NCBI GenBank assembly: GCA_036307185.1
Contig: JAXJYC010000071.1
Coordinates: 50,162 to 114,161, forward strand
Direction of reading: 5' to 3'
Length of the DNA stretch: 64,000 nt
Origin: SVEL01 sp017381055
GTDB lineage: Bacteria > Bacillota > Clostridia > Lachnospirales > Lachnospiraceae
Shown: piece by piece, positions 17,214 through 24,406 of the stretch
Position numbering within the stretch: position 1 is the first letter of the stretch
How the letters are laid out: every line of letters begins with the position of its first letter
Made by a program: the position numbers and the translations under genes
Notes under the pieces: generated by a model
Told to the model about the DNA's origin: nothing
Database searches by the model: none
Seen by the model: the letters and a program-made list of their open reading frames with translations, nothing else

Positions 17214-17537
17214 ATGATTGGAAAAAAGCTAACAGTGAAAATAGATAGACCAATGGGAAGTTATCATCCAAAACATAAAGATATATATTACCCTATAAAT
17301 TACGGATACATAGAAGGTATAATAGCACCGGATGGAGAAGAACAGGATGCATATGTACTGGGTGTGGATGTACCGGTTGAAGAATTTAGAGGAGTCATTA
17401 TTGCTATTATTCATAGATACGATGATGTAGAAGAAAAGTGGGTTGTTGCACCTGAAGGTGTAAGCTTTACGGTAGAGGAAATTGAAAAACAAGTGCATTT
17501 TCAGGAACAGTATTTTAAATCAGAAATAAGAATGTAA
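17214..17537 (+). CDS. Inorganic pyrophosphatase-like protein
   Basis: The start at 17214 follows TTGGAGGAAAAG. The 107-residue product has the pattern of small class I-type inorganic pyrophosphatase homologues: VKIDRPMGSYHPKH near the N-terminus, YYPINYGYIEG, and the metal-site DGEEQDAYVLG. It is shorter than housekeeping PPase (about 175), so it may hydrolyse a different phosphate ester. It sits directly before a RdgB-like nucleotide pyrophosphatase whose product would be pyrophosphate, a sensible pairing. Confidence 0.78.
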   Translation: MIGKKLTVKIDRPMGSYHPKHKDIYYPINYGYIEGIIAPDGEEQDAYVLGVDVPVEEFRGVIIAIIHRYDDVEEKWVVAPEGVSFTVEEIEKQVHFQEQYFKSEIRM

Positions 17538-17568
17538 GGATAATTGATGGTTTGAGAAAGGTATTACA

Positions 17569-18186
17569 ATGAAGATATTATATGGAACAACAAATAAAGC
17601 TAAAATACAAGTTATGAAAAATGCGGTAGCATCATTAGATATAGAACTTATTGGATTAGGGGATATAGAGGGCGAATTGCCTAATATAATTGAAAATGGG
17701 AAAACTCCTTTAGAGAATGCAGAGATTAAGGCAAGGGCATATTATGAAGCTTTTCATATGCCGGTGTTCTCATGCGATAGTGGCTTGTATTTTGATGAAT
17801 TGCAAGAGAATGAACAACCAGGACTTCATGTACGTCGAGTAAATGGAAAAGAATTAACAGATGATGAGATGATAGAGTATTATGGAAGTTTAGCTAAGCG
17901 GCATAATGGTAAGATAACGGGTAGATATAGAAATGCTATATATTTTATTCTAGATGAAAATAATCATTACTCTAGTATGGATATGTCAATTGCAACGGAA
18001 CCATTTATATTGGTGCAAAAACCACACTCTAAACAACGAGTGGAAGGATTTCCTTTAGATTCATTGTCAATAGATATAGCAACGGGCAAGTATTATTATG
18101 ATTTGGATGTAAAAGAGGTAAGTACGTCTGTGGAAGATGGACTTAGAAAATTCTTCGAAGAAATCTTGTTAGGAGAAGTTGAATGA
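17569..18186 (+). CDS. Non-canonical purine NTP pyrophosphatase (RdgB/HAM1-like)
   Basis: A 205-residue protein with HAM1/RdgB-family motifs: GTTNKAKI at the N-terminus, ENGKTPLENAEIKARAYYEA, FSCDSGLYFDEL (general-base Asp region) and a late ITGRYRNAIYF segment. The family hydrolyses dITP/XTP to monophosphate and PPi to protect nucleotide pools. It is probably an accessory paralogue rather than the housekeeping copy, given its mobile context and short pyrophosphatase neighbour. Its stop overlaps the next start by 4 bases. Confidence 0.82.
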   Translation: MKILYGTTNKAKIQVMKNAVASLDIELIGLGDIEGELPNIIENGKTPLENAEIKARAYYEAFHMPVFSCDSGLYFDELQENEQPGLHVRRVNGKELTDDEMIEYYGSLAKRHNGKITGRYRNAIYFILDENNHYSSMDMSIATEPFILVQKPHSKQRVEGFPLDSLSIDIATGKYYYDLDVKEVSTSVEDGLRKFFEEILLGEVE

Positions 18187-18510
18187 TTAAAATAATTGAT
18201 ACATTTGCGCAAATCAACGATTTGTTTGAAGACGGAAAGTTTATTCTTGATAAATGGAAAACATATATGAATTCAATTTACGGTAATGCCGCAAATCTTG
18301 TTATTAACGATATGAAAGAATGTTTCGGTAGTGGCGATTATGTATATGAAAAAGATATATTGCCAATTATTACTGCGGTTTATAAACATGCTGACTTAGA
18401 AATATTACATTCATCATTTTGTAAGGTTACAGAAGGTCTGAATAAAAAAGTAAATGATTGTTTTGGCAATGAAGTGGATATTGATATTGTTTTGTATGTA
18501 GGACTTTGTA
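18183..18510 (+). pseudogene. N-terminal fragment of a peptidase-like protein
   Basis: The frame starts 4 bases before the RdgB stop. It encodes about 109 residues ending around DIDIVLYVGLCNGAG, which look like the start of a larger secreted or metallopeptidase-like family protein. At about 18510 the sequence changes into a metallophosphoesterase fragment in another frame, and this frame runs on only as nonsense to 18617. It is a deletion-fusion remnant. Confidence 0.5.
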
Positions 18511-18973
18511 ATGGTGCAGGGTGTAGAGACATTTATTTTTCTTGGCGATTATGTAGGAGAATTAGCATATCCGCAGAAAACAATGGAAATTATATATTCC
18601 TTAAAGGAAAAGTATAACTGTTTCTTTATAAAGGGAAATAAAGAAGATTATTGGTTGGATTATCAGGCGAATGGTGAAATGAGATGGAAAGGCACAATTT
18701 ATGATTTTAGAAGGCTCTGAGCAAAAGTGGAATTATGAATTTATTAGTTTGGAATATGATGTTGAAAAGGTTATTGAGGACTTATGTACTTCGGGATTAA
18801 TGCAGAAAGCACCTGCGTGGTGTAAGGTTTCTGCTAATCTATTGAGAACAGGAGTAACATCTCATGGAACTGTATTAGCTAAGGCGATGGAATTATGCCG
18901 GAATGAATTAGGAGAGTGTAATTGGCCAGATGTTCCAGAGAAATATTGGGATTTGGCAGTAAAAGAAATATAG
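18511..18973 (+). pseudogene. Decayed metallophosphoesterase, copy 1
   Basis: The first frame (18511-18720) keeps the GDYVG metal motif and a GNKEDYW motif of calcineurin-like phosphoesterases. The coding sense then moves to another frame (18701-18973), which carries the C-terminal part (LMQKAPAWCKVSANLLRTG). About 330 bases present in the related copy at 31515 are missing here. The deletion lies between short GATGGAA repeats, indicating loss by microhomology. Not functional. Confidence 0.7.
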
Positions 18974-19156
18974 AACGTTTTCCTGAAAAGTTTCGTTTTC
19001 AATTAACAAAAGAAGAATATCTTTGTATCTAAGTTAGCGGATCTTACTATAGAAATGTGGTGTAGTAAAAATGCAGTATATGTGATATACTTATTGCAAA
19101 CAAATGAGAATGTAAGATAGTAGTGTGTTGAAATATAGATGAAAGGAGATAGAGAA

Positions 19157-19495
19157 ATGCCGGATATTGTTAGTAATCTTTTGTTTGGTTTTACAAGACA
19201 ATTAAAGAGTATGTTAGGAAATAATTTGTCCAAGGTAATTGTTTATGGTTCTTATGCAAGAGGCGACTATTGTGAAAATTCTGATGTGGATGTTATGGTT
19301 TTGGTAAAGTTGTCTGAAAGTGAAATTAAGAAGATTTTACCAGAGATTTATGATATGGCGTACGATATAGAGCTAGAAAATGACATTCATATATCTGTAG
19401 TTATTAAAAATGAAGAGCAATTTGAATATTGGTCAGATACTTTACCTTTTTATAGAAATGTTAATAAGGAAGGGGTAGAGATAAATGCAGGATAA
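19157..19495 (+). CDS. MNT-type nucleotidyltransferase antitoxin (MntA-like)
   Basis: The start at 19157 follows AAAGGAG. The 112-residue minimal nucleotidyltransferase has the GSx10DxD catalytic motif (YGSYARGDYCENSDVDVMV). In HEPN/MNT (type VII) toxin-antitoxin pairs such a protein modifies the HEPN toxin by adding AMP to a Tyr. It overlaps the HEPN gene downstream by 11 bases, the usual tight coupling. It could stabilise the mobile element through addiction. Confidence 0.82.
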   Translation: MPDIVSNLLFGFTRQLKSMLGNNLSKVIVYGSYARGDYCENSDVDVMVLVKLSESEIKKILPEIYDMAYDIELENDIHISVVIKNEEQFEYWSDTLPFYRNVNKEGVEINAG

Positions 19496-19892
19496 AACAA
19501 AGGATTTGTCTATATATCGAATTAATAGTGCATTAGAAACCTTAGATGCAGCAAAAGTATGTATTGAGAGTAAGCATTATAAGGATGCTATAAATAGAAG
19601 TTATTATGCTGCCTTCTATGCTACTAAGGCCGTATTGGCGATGGAAGGCATAGATTTTAAGAGACATAAAGATGTTGTTGCATATTTTAATAAAAATTAT
19701 GTTGCGACGGAGATTTTTGATAAAAAGCTAGGAAGAATGCTTGCAAGTTTGCAACAGACAAGAGAAACTAGTGATTATGATGATTTCTTTATTGCATCAA
19801 AAGAAGATGCAGAGATTCAGTGTGAGAATGCTGAAAAAATAATAATTGCAGTTAAGGATTATCTTAAGGATAAATTTGAAATTAGTGTTTAA
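19485..19892 (+). CDS. HEPN domain protein (partner of MNT nucleotidyltransferase)
   Basis: A 135-residue all-helical HEPN protein of the COG1895-like type, recognised by NRSYYAAFYATKAVLAMEG and a TRETSDYDDFF segment. The canonical RNase motif Rx4-6H is not evident; this HEPN subgroup has RSYYAAF at the equivalent helix. So whether it is an active ribonuclease, or instead a toxin or structural partner, is uncertain. It forms an operon with the MNT gene at 19157. It is the last cargo gene of unit A. Confidence 0.78.
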   Translation: MQDKTKDLSIYRINSALETLDAAKVCIESKHYKDAINRSYYAAFYATKAVLAMEGIDFKRHKDVVAYFNKNYVATEIFDKKLGRMLASLQQTRETSDYDDFFIASKEDAEIQCENAEKIIIAVKDYLKDKFEISV

Positions 19893-19946
19893 TAGTAAGG
19901 GACGTTAAAATATAAGATTATATTTATGGTAAGATGAATATATAGA

Positions 19947-19977
19947 GTCATATTGACTACTACCCCTTGCATAGAAT
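19947..19977 (+). promoter_or_regulatory. Sigma-E-type promoter of spoIIID 5' copy B
   Basis: GTCATATT (-35, 19947-19954) is 15 bases from CATAGAAT (-10, 19970-19977), a close match to the mother-cell sigma-E consensus. The expected leader to the ATG at 20005 is about 20 bases. The -35 lies in sequence not shared with the other copies. Confidence 0.65.
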
Positions 19978-20004
19978 GTACAAACAATCATTTAGGAACA
20001 TTCT

Positions 20005-20136
20005 ATGAAAGGATATATTGAAGAACGGGCAATAGAAATAGCCAACTACATAGTAGAACAAAATGCTACAGTAAGACAGGCTGCGAAGAGGTTTGGTGTC
20101 AGTAAGTCAACAGTACATATGGTTGTAACAATATAG
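20005..20136 (+). CDS. spoIIID: spoIIID 5' half, copy B
   Basis: A 43-residue open frame. The first 38 codons encode the SpoIIID N-terminal half (MKGYIEERAIEIANYI, then VRQAAKRFGVSKSTVH), diverged from copy A by several silent and conservative changes. It ends at the same His codon (20116-20118) and stops 5 codons later. Recombination with the 3' half at 44167 would delete 24,051 bp and give a complete SpoIIID. It is preceded by a conserved 35-bp block with the sigma-E -10 and the 10-bp inverted repeat, plus its own -35. No internal stop or frameshift has accumulated. This suggests either recent arrival or selection to remain a usable 5' end. Confidence 0.88.
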   Translation: MKGYIEERAIEIANYIVEQNATVRQAAKRFGVSKSTVHMVVTI

Positions 20137-20174
20137 AACGGTGGAAACGTAGAATGATTTGGTTAATTGAATAG
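20101..20174 (+). other. attL-type junction B with latent recombinase tail
   Basis: CA crossover at 20116-20117 followed by TATGGTTGTAACAATAT. In the recombinase frame it encodes YGCNNIERWKRRMIWLIE, then TAG at 20172-20174, exactly 18 residues as in junctions A and C. It is not followed by the terminator found after junctions A and C. Confidence 0.78.
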
Positions 20175-20465
20175 GGCACAGTAGGTGTTCGTTAGTATGA
20201 AGTGTTATGTGTAAAATATAATAAAGATATAGAAAGAGGATATCCTTTTATGAAAAAGTGTTATGAAATAAAATTTAACACTATATTATAAAGGGGTATT
20301 TTCTATTGTTAAAAATAAGTATTATAAAGTTAATTTGCGAAGGTTGACGTTAGTGATTTAACTTGAAATGAATATATAAAAGCAATATAATATACAATAA
20401 AATAAAAAAGGATTAAAATATATGCTATATATGTGAATGCAAAGAGGAAAAGGAAGTGAAAACAT
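20175..20465 (+). other. AT-rich leader region before the two-component genes
   Basis: 291 bases without a convincing gene. A 13-residue frame at 20250-20291 (MKKCYEIKFNTIL) with AGAGGA upstream is too short to assess. No good inverted repeat is visible. The promoter of the regulator gene presumably lies near 20380-20440, where the DNA is nearly all A/T. Confidence 0.4.
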
Positions 20466-21215
20466 ATGATAAGAATTGGGATATGCGACGATTGCAAGAA
20501 TGATAATTTATTAATACAGCAATGGTGTGATTCTTTTTTTAAGGATTATTCGATAGATTATGATTACGTAATATTTTACTCTGGTGAGGAAGTTTTGGAC
20601 TATTGTAGAGACAATAGGGGGAAGGAAAAACGTATTGATTTATTATTTTTGGATATTGAAATGGGAGAGATTAGCGGAATAGAGTTAAAAAATAAAATAC
20701 TTAAGGAGAATAATATTTGGAGAATTGTTTTTGCTTCAAGCCACTTAGAATCTATGCATTTAGCTTTTGGATTAAAGACGATGGGGTTTGCTATTAAGCC
20801 TGTAAAAGAAGAAGAAATACATAAATGGATTAAAATAGTAGTTGAGGATAAGCAAGAAGAGGTTTTGGTTGAAATACCAAAGTGTAGTTTGGTGAATGAG
20901 AAATATGTTTTGTTAGAAGATATAGCGTATGTTAAAGCGAACGGCAATTATTCTGAAATTTATCGATATGATAAAAAAGATGGACCAACGCTTGTTGTGT
21001 GCAAATTAAAAGAGTTGGAAAAAGAGTGGGAAAATATCCCGATTGTAAGAGTGCATAAATCATATATGATAAATTTAATGAATGTTATTGATATATCGGA
21101 TAAAGCGGTATTAAGGGGAATAGACGATCCGATAACAATAGGAAGATTATATTCAGATTTTATAGAAAAAAAATATAATGAATATGTGAAACAGATGGTA
21201 AGGAGAAGGATATGA
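20466..21215 (+). CDS. LytTR-type response regulator (AgrA/ComE-like)
   Basis: A 249-residue response regulator: receiver domain (residues 1-120) with acidic pair Asp8/Asp9, phospho-acceptor Asp63 (LLFLDIEMGE) and the Lys of AIKPVKEEE, then a LytTR DNA-binding domain (about 140-245) with IAYVKANGNYSEIY and IVRVHKSYMINLMNV. Its start has AAAGGAAG upstream. It overlaps the histidine kinase gene by 4 bases. Direct repeats typical of LytTR operators lie at 22523 and 22543, before the peptide genes, its likely target. Confidence 0.92.
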   Translation: MIRIGICDDCKNDNLLIQQWCDSFFKDYSIDYDYVIFYSGEEVLDYCRDNRGKEKRIDLLFLDIEMGEISGIELKNKILKENNIWRIVFASSHLESMHLAFGLKTMGFAIKPVKEEEIHKWIKIVVEDKQEEVLVEIPKCSLVNEKYVLLEDIAYVKANGNYSEIYRYDKKDGPTLVVCKLKELEKEWENIPIVRVHKSYMINLMNVIDISDKAVLRGIDDPITIGRLYSDFIEKKYNEYVKQMVRRRI

Positions 21216-22513
21216 GGCAAGAGTTGATTGTCTTGATTGCGTATTTGTTGACGGAATTTGCAACTTATATTTTAGCATATAAAGTAATTTTTCAAAAAAA
21301 AATCAATCATAATATTATTAATTGGCTTATAGTAACAGTTGTAATCGGAGCAATACATTGTGCTACATACTTTTATGCGGGTTTGTATAATGCAATATCA
21401 ATATCTATGTTTTCGATGATTGTGATACCGTTGATGTTATTGGAAAAGAGAGAAAAAGAGGGGTTGCTATTATATCCAATTGTATTAATGGGAACAGCAG
21501 TTTTTGCTGTTAGTGGTACATATGTTATGGCATTATTATTTGATATTCCAGAATATATGTTGACAGAAGGGAGTATGATTACTATTGTATGTCAGCTGGT
21601 CCCAGTGTTTATATTGAGTGTGCTACATTTATATAGAAGCTATATGAAAAAAGAAGTTATTAGATTGGAGATGGATAGGCGTCAGTATGCTTTGTTTTAT
21701 ATTGTCATAATATGTTCATATATTATGTTGTCGTGTATGCAGTTATTGTCAAGTAATACATTAACTATGTGGGAAAGTAATATCTGTGGTTTGGCGATTT
21801 CTATAGCTTGTATGGTTATGGTTTGGTTTTCGTGTAGAAACGGAGTAATTGTGTACAATGAACGTAAATATAAGGAAAAGAATGAGGTATATGAAAATTA
21901 CATAAAACTTCAGGAGGAGTATTTTGAAGAAATCCAGCAGAGAGATGAATCGATGAGAAGATTTCGTCATGATATGAATGCTCATATTATAGCACTAAGA
22001 GAATTATGTGAATCAGAAGATAAAATCGCACTAAAAGAATATTTAGATGATATGGTAGAGTATTCGGCAATATATAAAGTTGAGGAGTATACTGGAAATA
22101 AAACGCTTGATGCTGTTATTAGACAATTAGTTTTTGAAGCGGAGAATAAAGAGATTAACATAAAGATACAAGGGTGTTATTTACAATTAGAGGGCGTGAC
22201 TATCTTTGATTTTTGCAGCATTATCTATAATTTGATAAAAAATGCTATTGAAGCCTGCGAAAAAATCAATGATATGAATGAACGAAACATTGAAATGAAA
22301 TTGGCGCAATATAATAATAAAATATTTGTTAAGATAACAAATAAAATAAATGATATTATTATAGTCGAAAATAATATGCTGAAAACTTCAAAAGAGGATA
22401 AAAAAAACCACGGACTGGGTAGTGGAAATGTTGAAAAAGCTGTTGGAAAATATAACGGTAGTATAGAATATATTTCGGAAGATGGATATTTTAGTGTCGA
22501 AGTATATATATAA
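21212..22513 (+). CDS. GHKL-family sensor histidine kinase (AgrC-like)
   Basis: A 433-residue protein with about six N-terminal membrane helices (to about residue 210), a coiled linker, the phospho-acceptor His253 in FRHDMNAHI and a GHKL ATPase domain with N-box NLIKNAIEAC and G-box HGLGSGNV. This is the layout of peptide-sensing kinases such as AgrC and BlpH. No AgrB/AgrD genes are present, so any signal would be a linear or otherwise modified peptide; the 15-residue product at 22616 or the processed 22846 peptide are candidates. Confidence 0.9.
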   Translation: MRQELIVLIAYLLTEFATYILAYKVIFQKKINHNIINWLIVTVVIGAIHCATYFYAGLYNAISISMFSMIVIPLMLLEKREKEGLLLYPIVLMGTAVFAVSGTYVMALLFDIPEYMLTEGSMITIVCQLVPVFILSVLHLYRSYMKKEVIRLEMDRRQYALFYIVIICSYIMLSCMQLLSSNTLTMWESNICGLAISIACMVMVWFSCRNGVIVYNERKYKEKNEVYENYIKLQEEYFEEIQQRDESMRRFRHDMNAHIIALRELCESEDKIALKEYLDDMVEYSAIYKVEEYTGNKTLDAVIRQLVFEAENKEINIKIQGCYLQLEGVTIFDFCSIIYNLIKNAIEACEKINDMNERNIEMKLAQYNNKIFVKITNKINDIIIVENNMLKTSKEDKKNHGLGSGNVEKAVGKYNGSIEYISEDGYFSVEVYI

Positions 22514-22520
22514 AAGACTT

Positions 22521-22563
22521 TTATACAAAAAATATGTCGTTCATACAAACAGACTTGTATAAT
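22521..22563 (+). promoter_or_regulatory. LytTR operator and promoter of the peptide gene
   Basis: Direct repeats TTATACAAAA and TCATACAAAC start 20 bases apart (core ATACAAA at 22523 and 22543). TATAAT follows at 22558-22563 and no -35 is present. Two 9-10-bp direct repeats on one helix face replacing the -35 are how LytTR regulators activate promoters. Confidence 0.65.
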
Positions 22564-22615
22564 AATTGGCAATAGAATACTATGATGTAGTAGAGAGAAA
22601 AAGGAGGGCGAAGAA

Positions 22616-22663
22616 ATGCTTGCGTTTGTTGGTATATCTTGGATTGCTAAATTATTCAAGTAG
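22616..22663 (+). CDS. 15-residue amphipathic peptide (candidate signal or PSM-like peptide)
   Basis: The product reads MLAFVGISWIAKLFK. It has a near-ideal ribosome binding site (AAGGAGGGCGAAGAA before the ATG). It has no leader or double-Gly site. As a helix it has an Ile/Leu/Phe/Trp face and two Lys at the C-terminus, like short phenol-soluble-modulin-type peptides, which are exported without processing. It is the first gene downstream of the LytTR repeats and lies in the same cluster as an ABC exporter. It could be the inducing signal, a membrane-active peptide, or a leader peptide controlling the hairpin downstream. There is no family match I can name. Confidence 0.6.
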   Translation: MLAFVGISWIAKLFK

Positions 22664-22719
22664 TATAAATTGATATAATGCGAATTGTGAATAAACAATT
22701 TGCTTTATATATGGAAAAA

Positions 22720-22753
22720 GGCTCTGATACAGTTAGCGAAAACCATCAGAGCC
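22720..22753 (+). promoter_or_regulatory. Stem-loop between the two peptide genes
   Basis: GGCTCTGAT / ATCAGAGCC, a perfect 9-bp stem with a 16-base loop, in the leader of the RiPP precursor gene. No T run follows directly, so it is more likely an RNA stability or processing element than a terminator. Confidence 0.5.
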
Positions 22754-22845
22754 GTAAGTCAAGCACTTATGAAAAAGTACTTATTTAAATTATATCACTT
22801 TTTCATATTAGTGTAAACAAAATAATGAAAAAGGAGGTGCGACAT

Positions 22846-22968
22846 ATGAAAAAAGCAACAATTACAAATGCATGGTATCATAAACTCGCATGTTGGGGAT
22901 GTTTAGGCTGTGCAGCTTGTCCAGGTGTTGGTTTACTAGCTGGATTATCAGGTGTAAGCGTAGCATAA
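22846..22968 (+). CDS. RiPP precursor peptide with CxxCxxCxxC core
   Basis: A 40-residue peptide with an AAGGAGGTG ribosome binding site. The N-terminal 14 residues (MKKATITNAWYHKL) are a leader-like stretch. Four cysteines follow at residues 16, 19, 22 and 25, each three apart, and then a small, hydrophobic Gly/Ala/Val/Leu tail. Evenly spaced Cys beside a radical SAM/SPASM maturase suggests thioether cross-linking (sactipeptide or ranthipeptide type). It resembles subtilosin and thuricin in its hydrophobic tail but not in Cys spacing. The following genes supply maturation, proteolysis and export. Confidence 0.8.
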   Translation: MKKATITNAWYHKLACWGCLGCAACPGVGLLAGLSGVSVA

Positions 22969-22986
22969 ATAATTTTTTTCTATGGG

Positions 22987-23020
22987 CGGGTTGCTTTCTT
23001 ATTATATGTAAAGCAACCCG
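22987..23020 (+). terminator. Attenuator hairpin between precursor and maturase genes
   Basis: CGGGTTGCTTT / AAAGCAACCCG, an 11-bp perfect stem with a 12-base loop, then a T-rich stretch. Partial termination here would make much more precursor than enzyme, as is usual in RiPP operons. Confidence 0.8.
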
Positions 23021-23048
23021 TTAATTGTTTTAATGGTAGGAGTAAGGA

Positions 23049-24383
23049 ATGAGATATTTAAAATTAGATAAAAAGGTTAAAATAGAAAGATATACAGCTA
23101 ATAGATATTTACTTTGTGTATATGGTGATTTTGAAAAAAGAATAATTAATGATACAGCATATGAGATAATTATTAGATTTGATGGTAGTAGGGATTATGA
23201 AAGTATTATAGAGGAACTTATAGATTTGTACCAAGAACGAAAAGAAAATGTTGAAAGTATTGTTAATGAATTTATAAATGAATTAAGAGAAAAGAATGGT
23301 ATTAATGTAGTCGCACTTGATGAAATAGATATAGAACCTATAGAAGTTGTTGGCGAGACAACGTATTATCCGCAAGCGGCATCTATTGAAATTACAGAAA
23401 AATGTAATTTGAAATGTCTACATTGTTATGGCGGATTTGGTGATGGATGTTCGCATGAAATGAAAATTGAAGATGTCAAAAAAATAATGAAAGAATTAAG
23501 TGATTTGGGAGTGAAAACTTTAGAGTTAACAGGTGGTGATGTTAGTACTTATAAAGAGTTATCTAAAGTGATTCAATACGCCTTGGAATTATCATTTGTT
23601 AAGATAAATGTTTTGACTAATGGAATAATCTTGAATGAAGATGTTGTGGAACTCATTATTAATAACAAAGATAGAATTGAGGTTCAAATTGACTTGCACA
23701 GTTTGAATGATGAATATTTGGCTTGGTTTACAGGTGCTAATAATACTGTAGAAAGAATAAAAAGTAGAATTAATAAATTTGTTCAAAGTGGTGTTGAGAT
23801 GCGTATAGCAACGATATTTACAAGAAGAAATTTGGATGAGTTTAATGATATTGCAAAGTGGGTTGCTGGTAATGGCGTAAAGTGGGGAATTGGTCTTGTA
23901 GAACGATTAGGAAGAGCGATAATATCAGACAAAGACTTGTATTTGGCAGTGGAAGATATTTATAAATTTCAATCGATGATTGAAGAAGCAAATAAATTAT
24001 ATCCTGGCATGATTTCATATATTGATTATCAACCAAATGATAATAATTGTGGTGCAATGACAACGCATGTTGTTATTAATTCGCATGGATATATTAAATT
24101 ATGTACTATGGATGATAGATCTTATTTTAATAATGATTTGGGGAATTGTATTTCGGAATCGGTAAAGGTGATTTATGATAGAAATATTAATTTAATTAAA
24201 TCATTATCGTATTATTCTTTGCCTAATGAAAGTAATGAGGAGTGTGAAAAATGTAGTCAGTTTTATGCATGTGCACATTGCTTGTTGAGACATTTGATTA
24301 ATATAAAGGAAAGGGAATATAAGTGTAGATGGTGCGAAGAAAATATGCCAGAAGAAATAAAAAAACATTTTTTTAATATGTAG
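23049..24383 (+). CDS. Radical SAM/SPASM peptide maturase with N-terminal PqqD-like domain
   Basis: A 444-residue enzyme. Residues 1-95 are a PqqD/RRE-like leader-binding domain (DTAYEIIIRFDGSRDYESII). The radical SAM core has the Cys119-x3-Cys123-x2-Cys126 cluster motif (EKCNLKCLHCYGG) and a GGD motif (LELTGGDVS). The C-terminal part from about 335 has a SPASM-type cysteine set (NNCGAM, LCTMDD, CEKCSQFYACAHC and CRWC) that would hold auxiliary Fe-S clusters. It is predicted to cross-link Cys thiols of the 22846 peptide to backbone carbons. It is separated from the precursor by the attenuator hairpin. Confidence 0.9.
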   Translation: MRYLKLDKKVKIERYTANRYLLCVYGDFEKRIINDTAYEIIIRFDGSRDYESIIEELIDLYQERKENVESIVNEFINELREKNGINVVALDEIDIEPIEVVGETTYYPQAASIEITEKCNLKCLHCYGGFGDGCSHEMKIEDVKKIMKELSDLGVKTLELTGGDVSTYKELSKVIQYALELSFVKINVLTNGIILNEDVVELIINNKDRIEVQIDLHSLNDEYLAWFTGANNTVERIKSRINKFVQSGVEMRIATIFTRRNLDEFNDIAKWVAGNGVKWGIGLVERLGRAIISDKDLYLAVEDIYKFQSMIEEANKLYPGMISYIDYQPNDNNCGAMTTHVVINSHGYIKLCTMDDRSYFNNDLGNCISESVKVIYDRNINLIKSLSYYSLPNESNEECEKCSQFYACAHCLLRHLINIKEREYKCRWCEENMPEEIKKHFFNM

Positions 24384-24406
24384 AATAATAGTAGGAAAGA
24401 AAAAGA

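Noticed and set aside
18183..18617. An intact 144-residue gene
   Set aside because: The last third is out-of-frame metallophosphoesterase sequence, so the frame is a deletion fusion.
20250..20291. A 13-residue peptide gene before the response regulator
   Set aside because: Too short to judge, with composition like the AT-rich background and only a moderate ribosome binding site.
20466..22513. A complete agr quorum-sensing system
   Set aside because: No AgrB protease/exporter or AgrD precursor is encoded; only the AgrA/AgrC-like pair is present.
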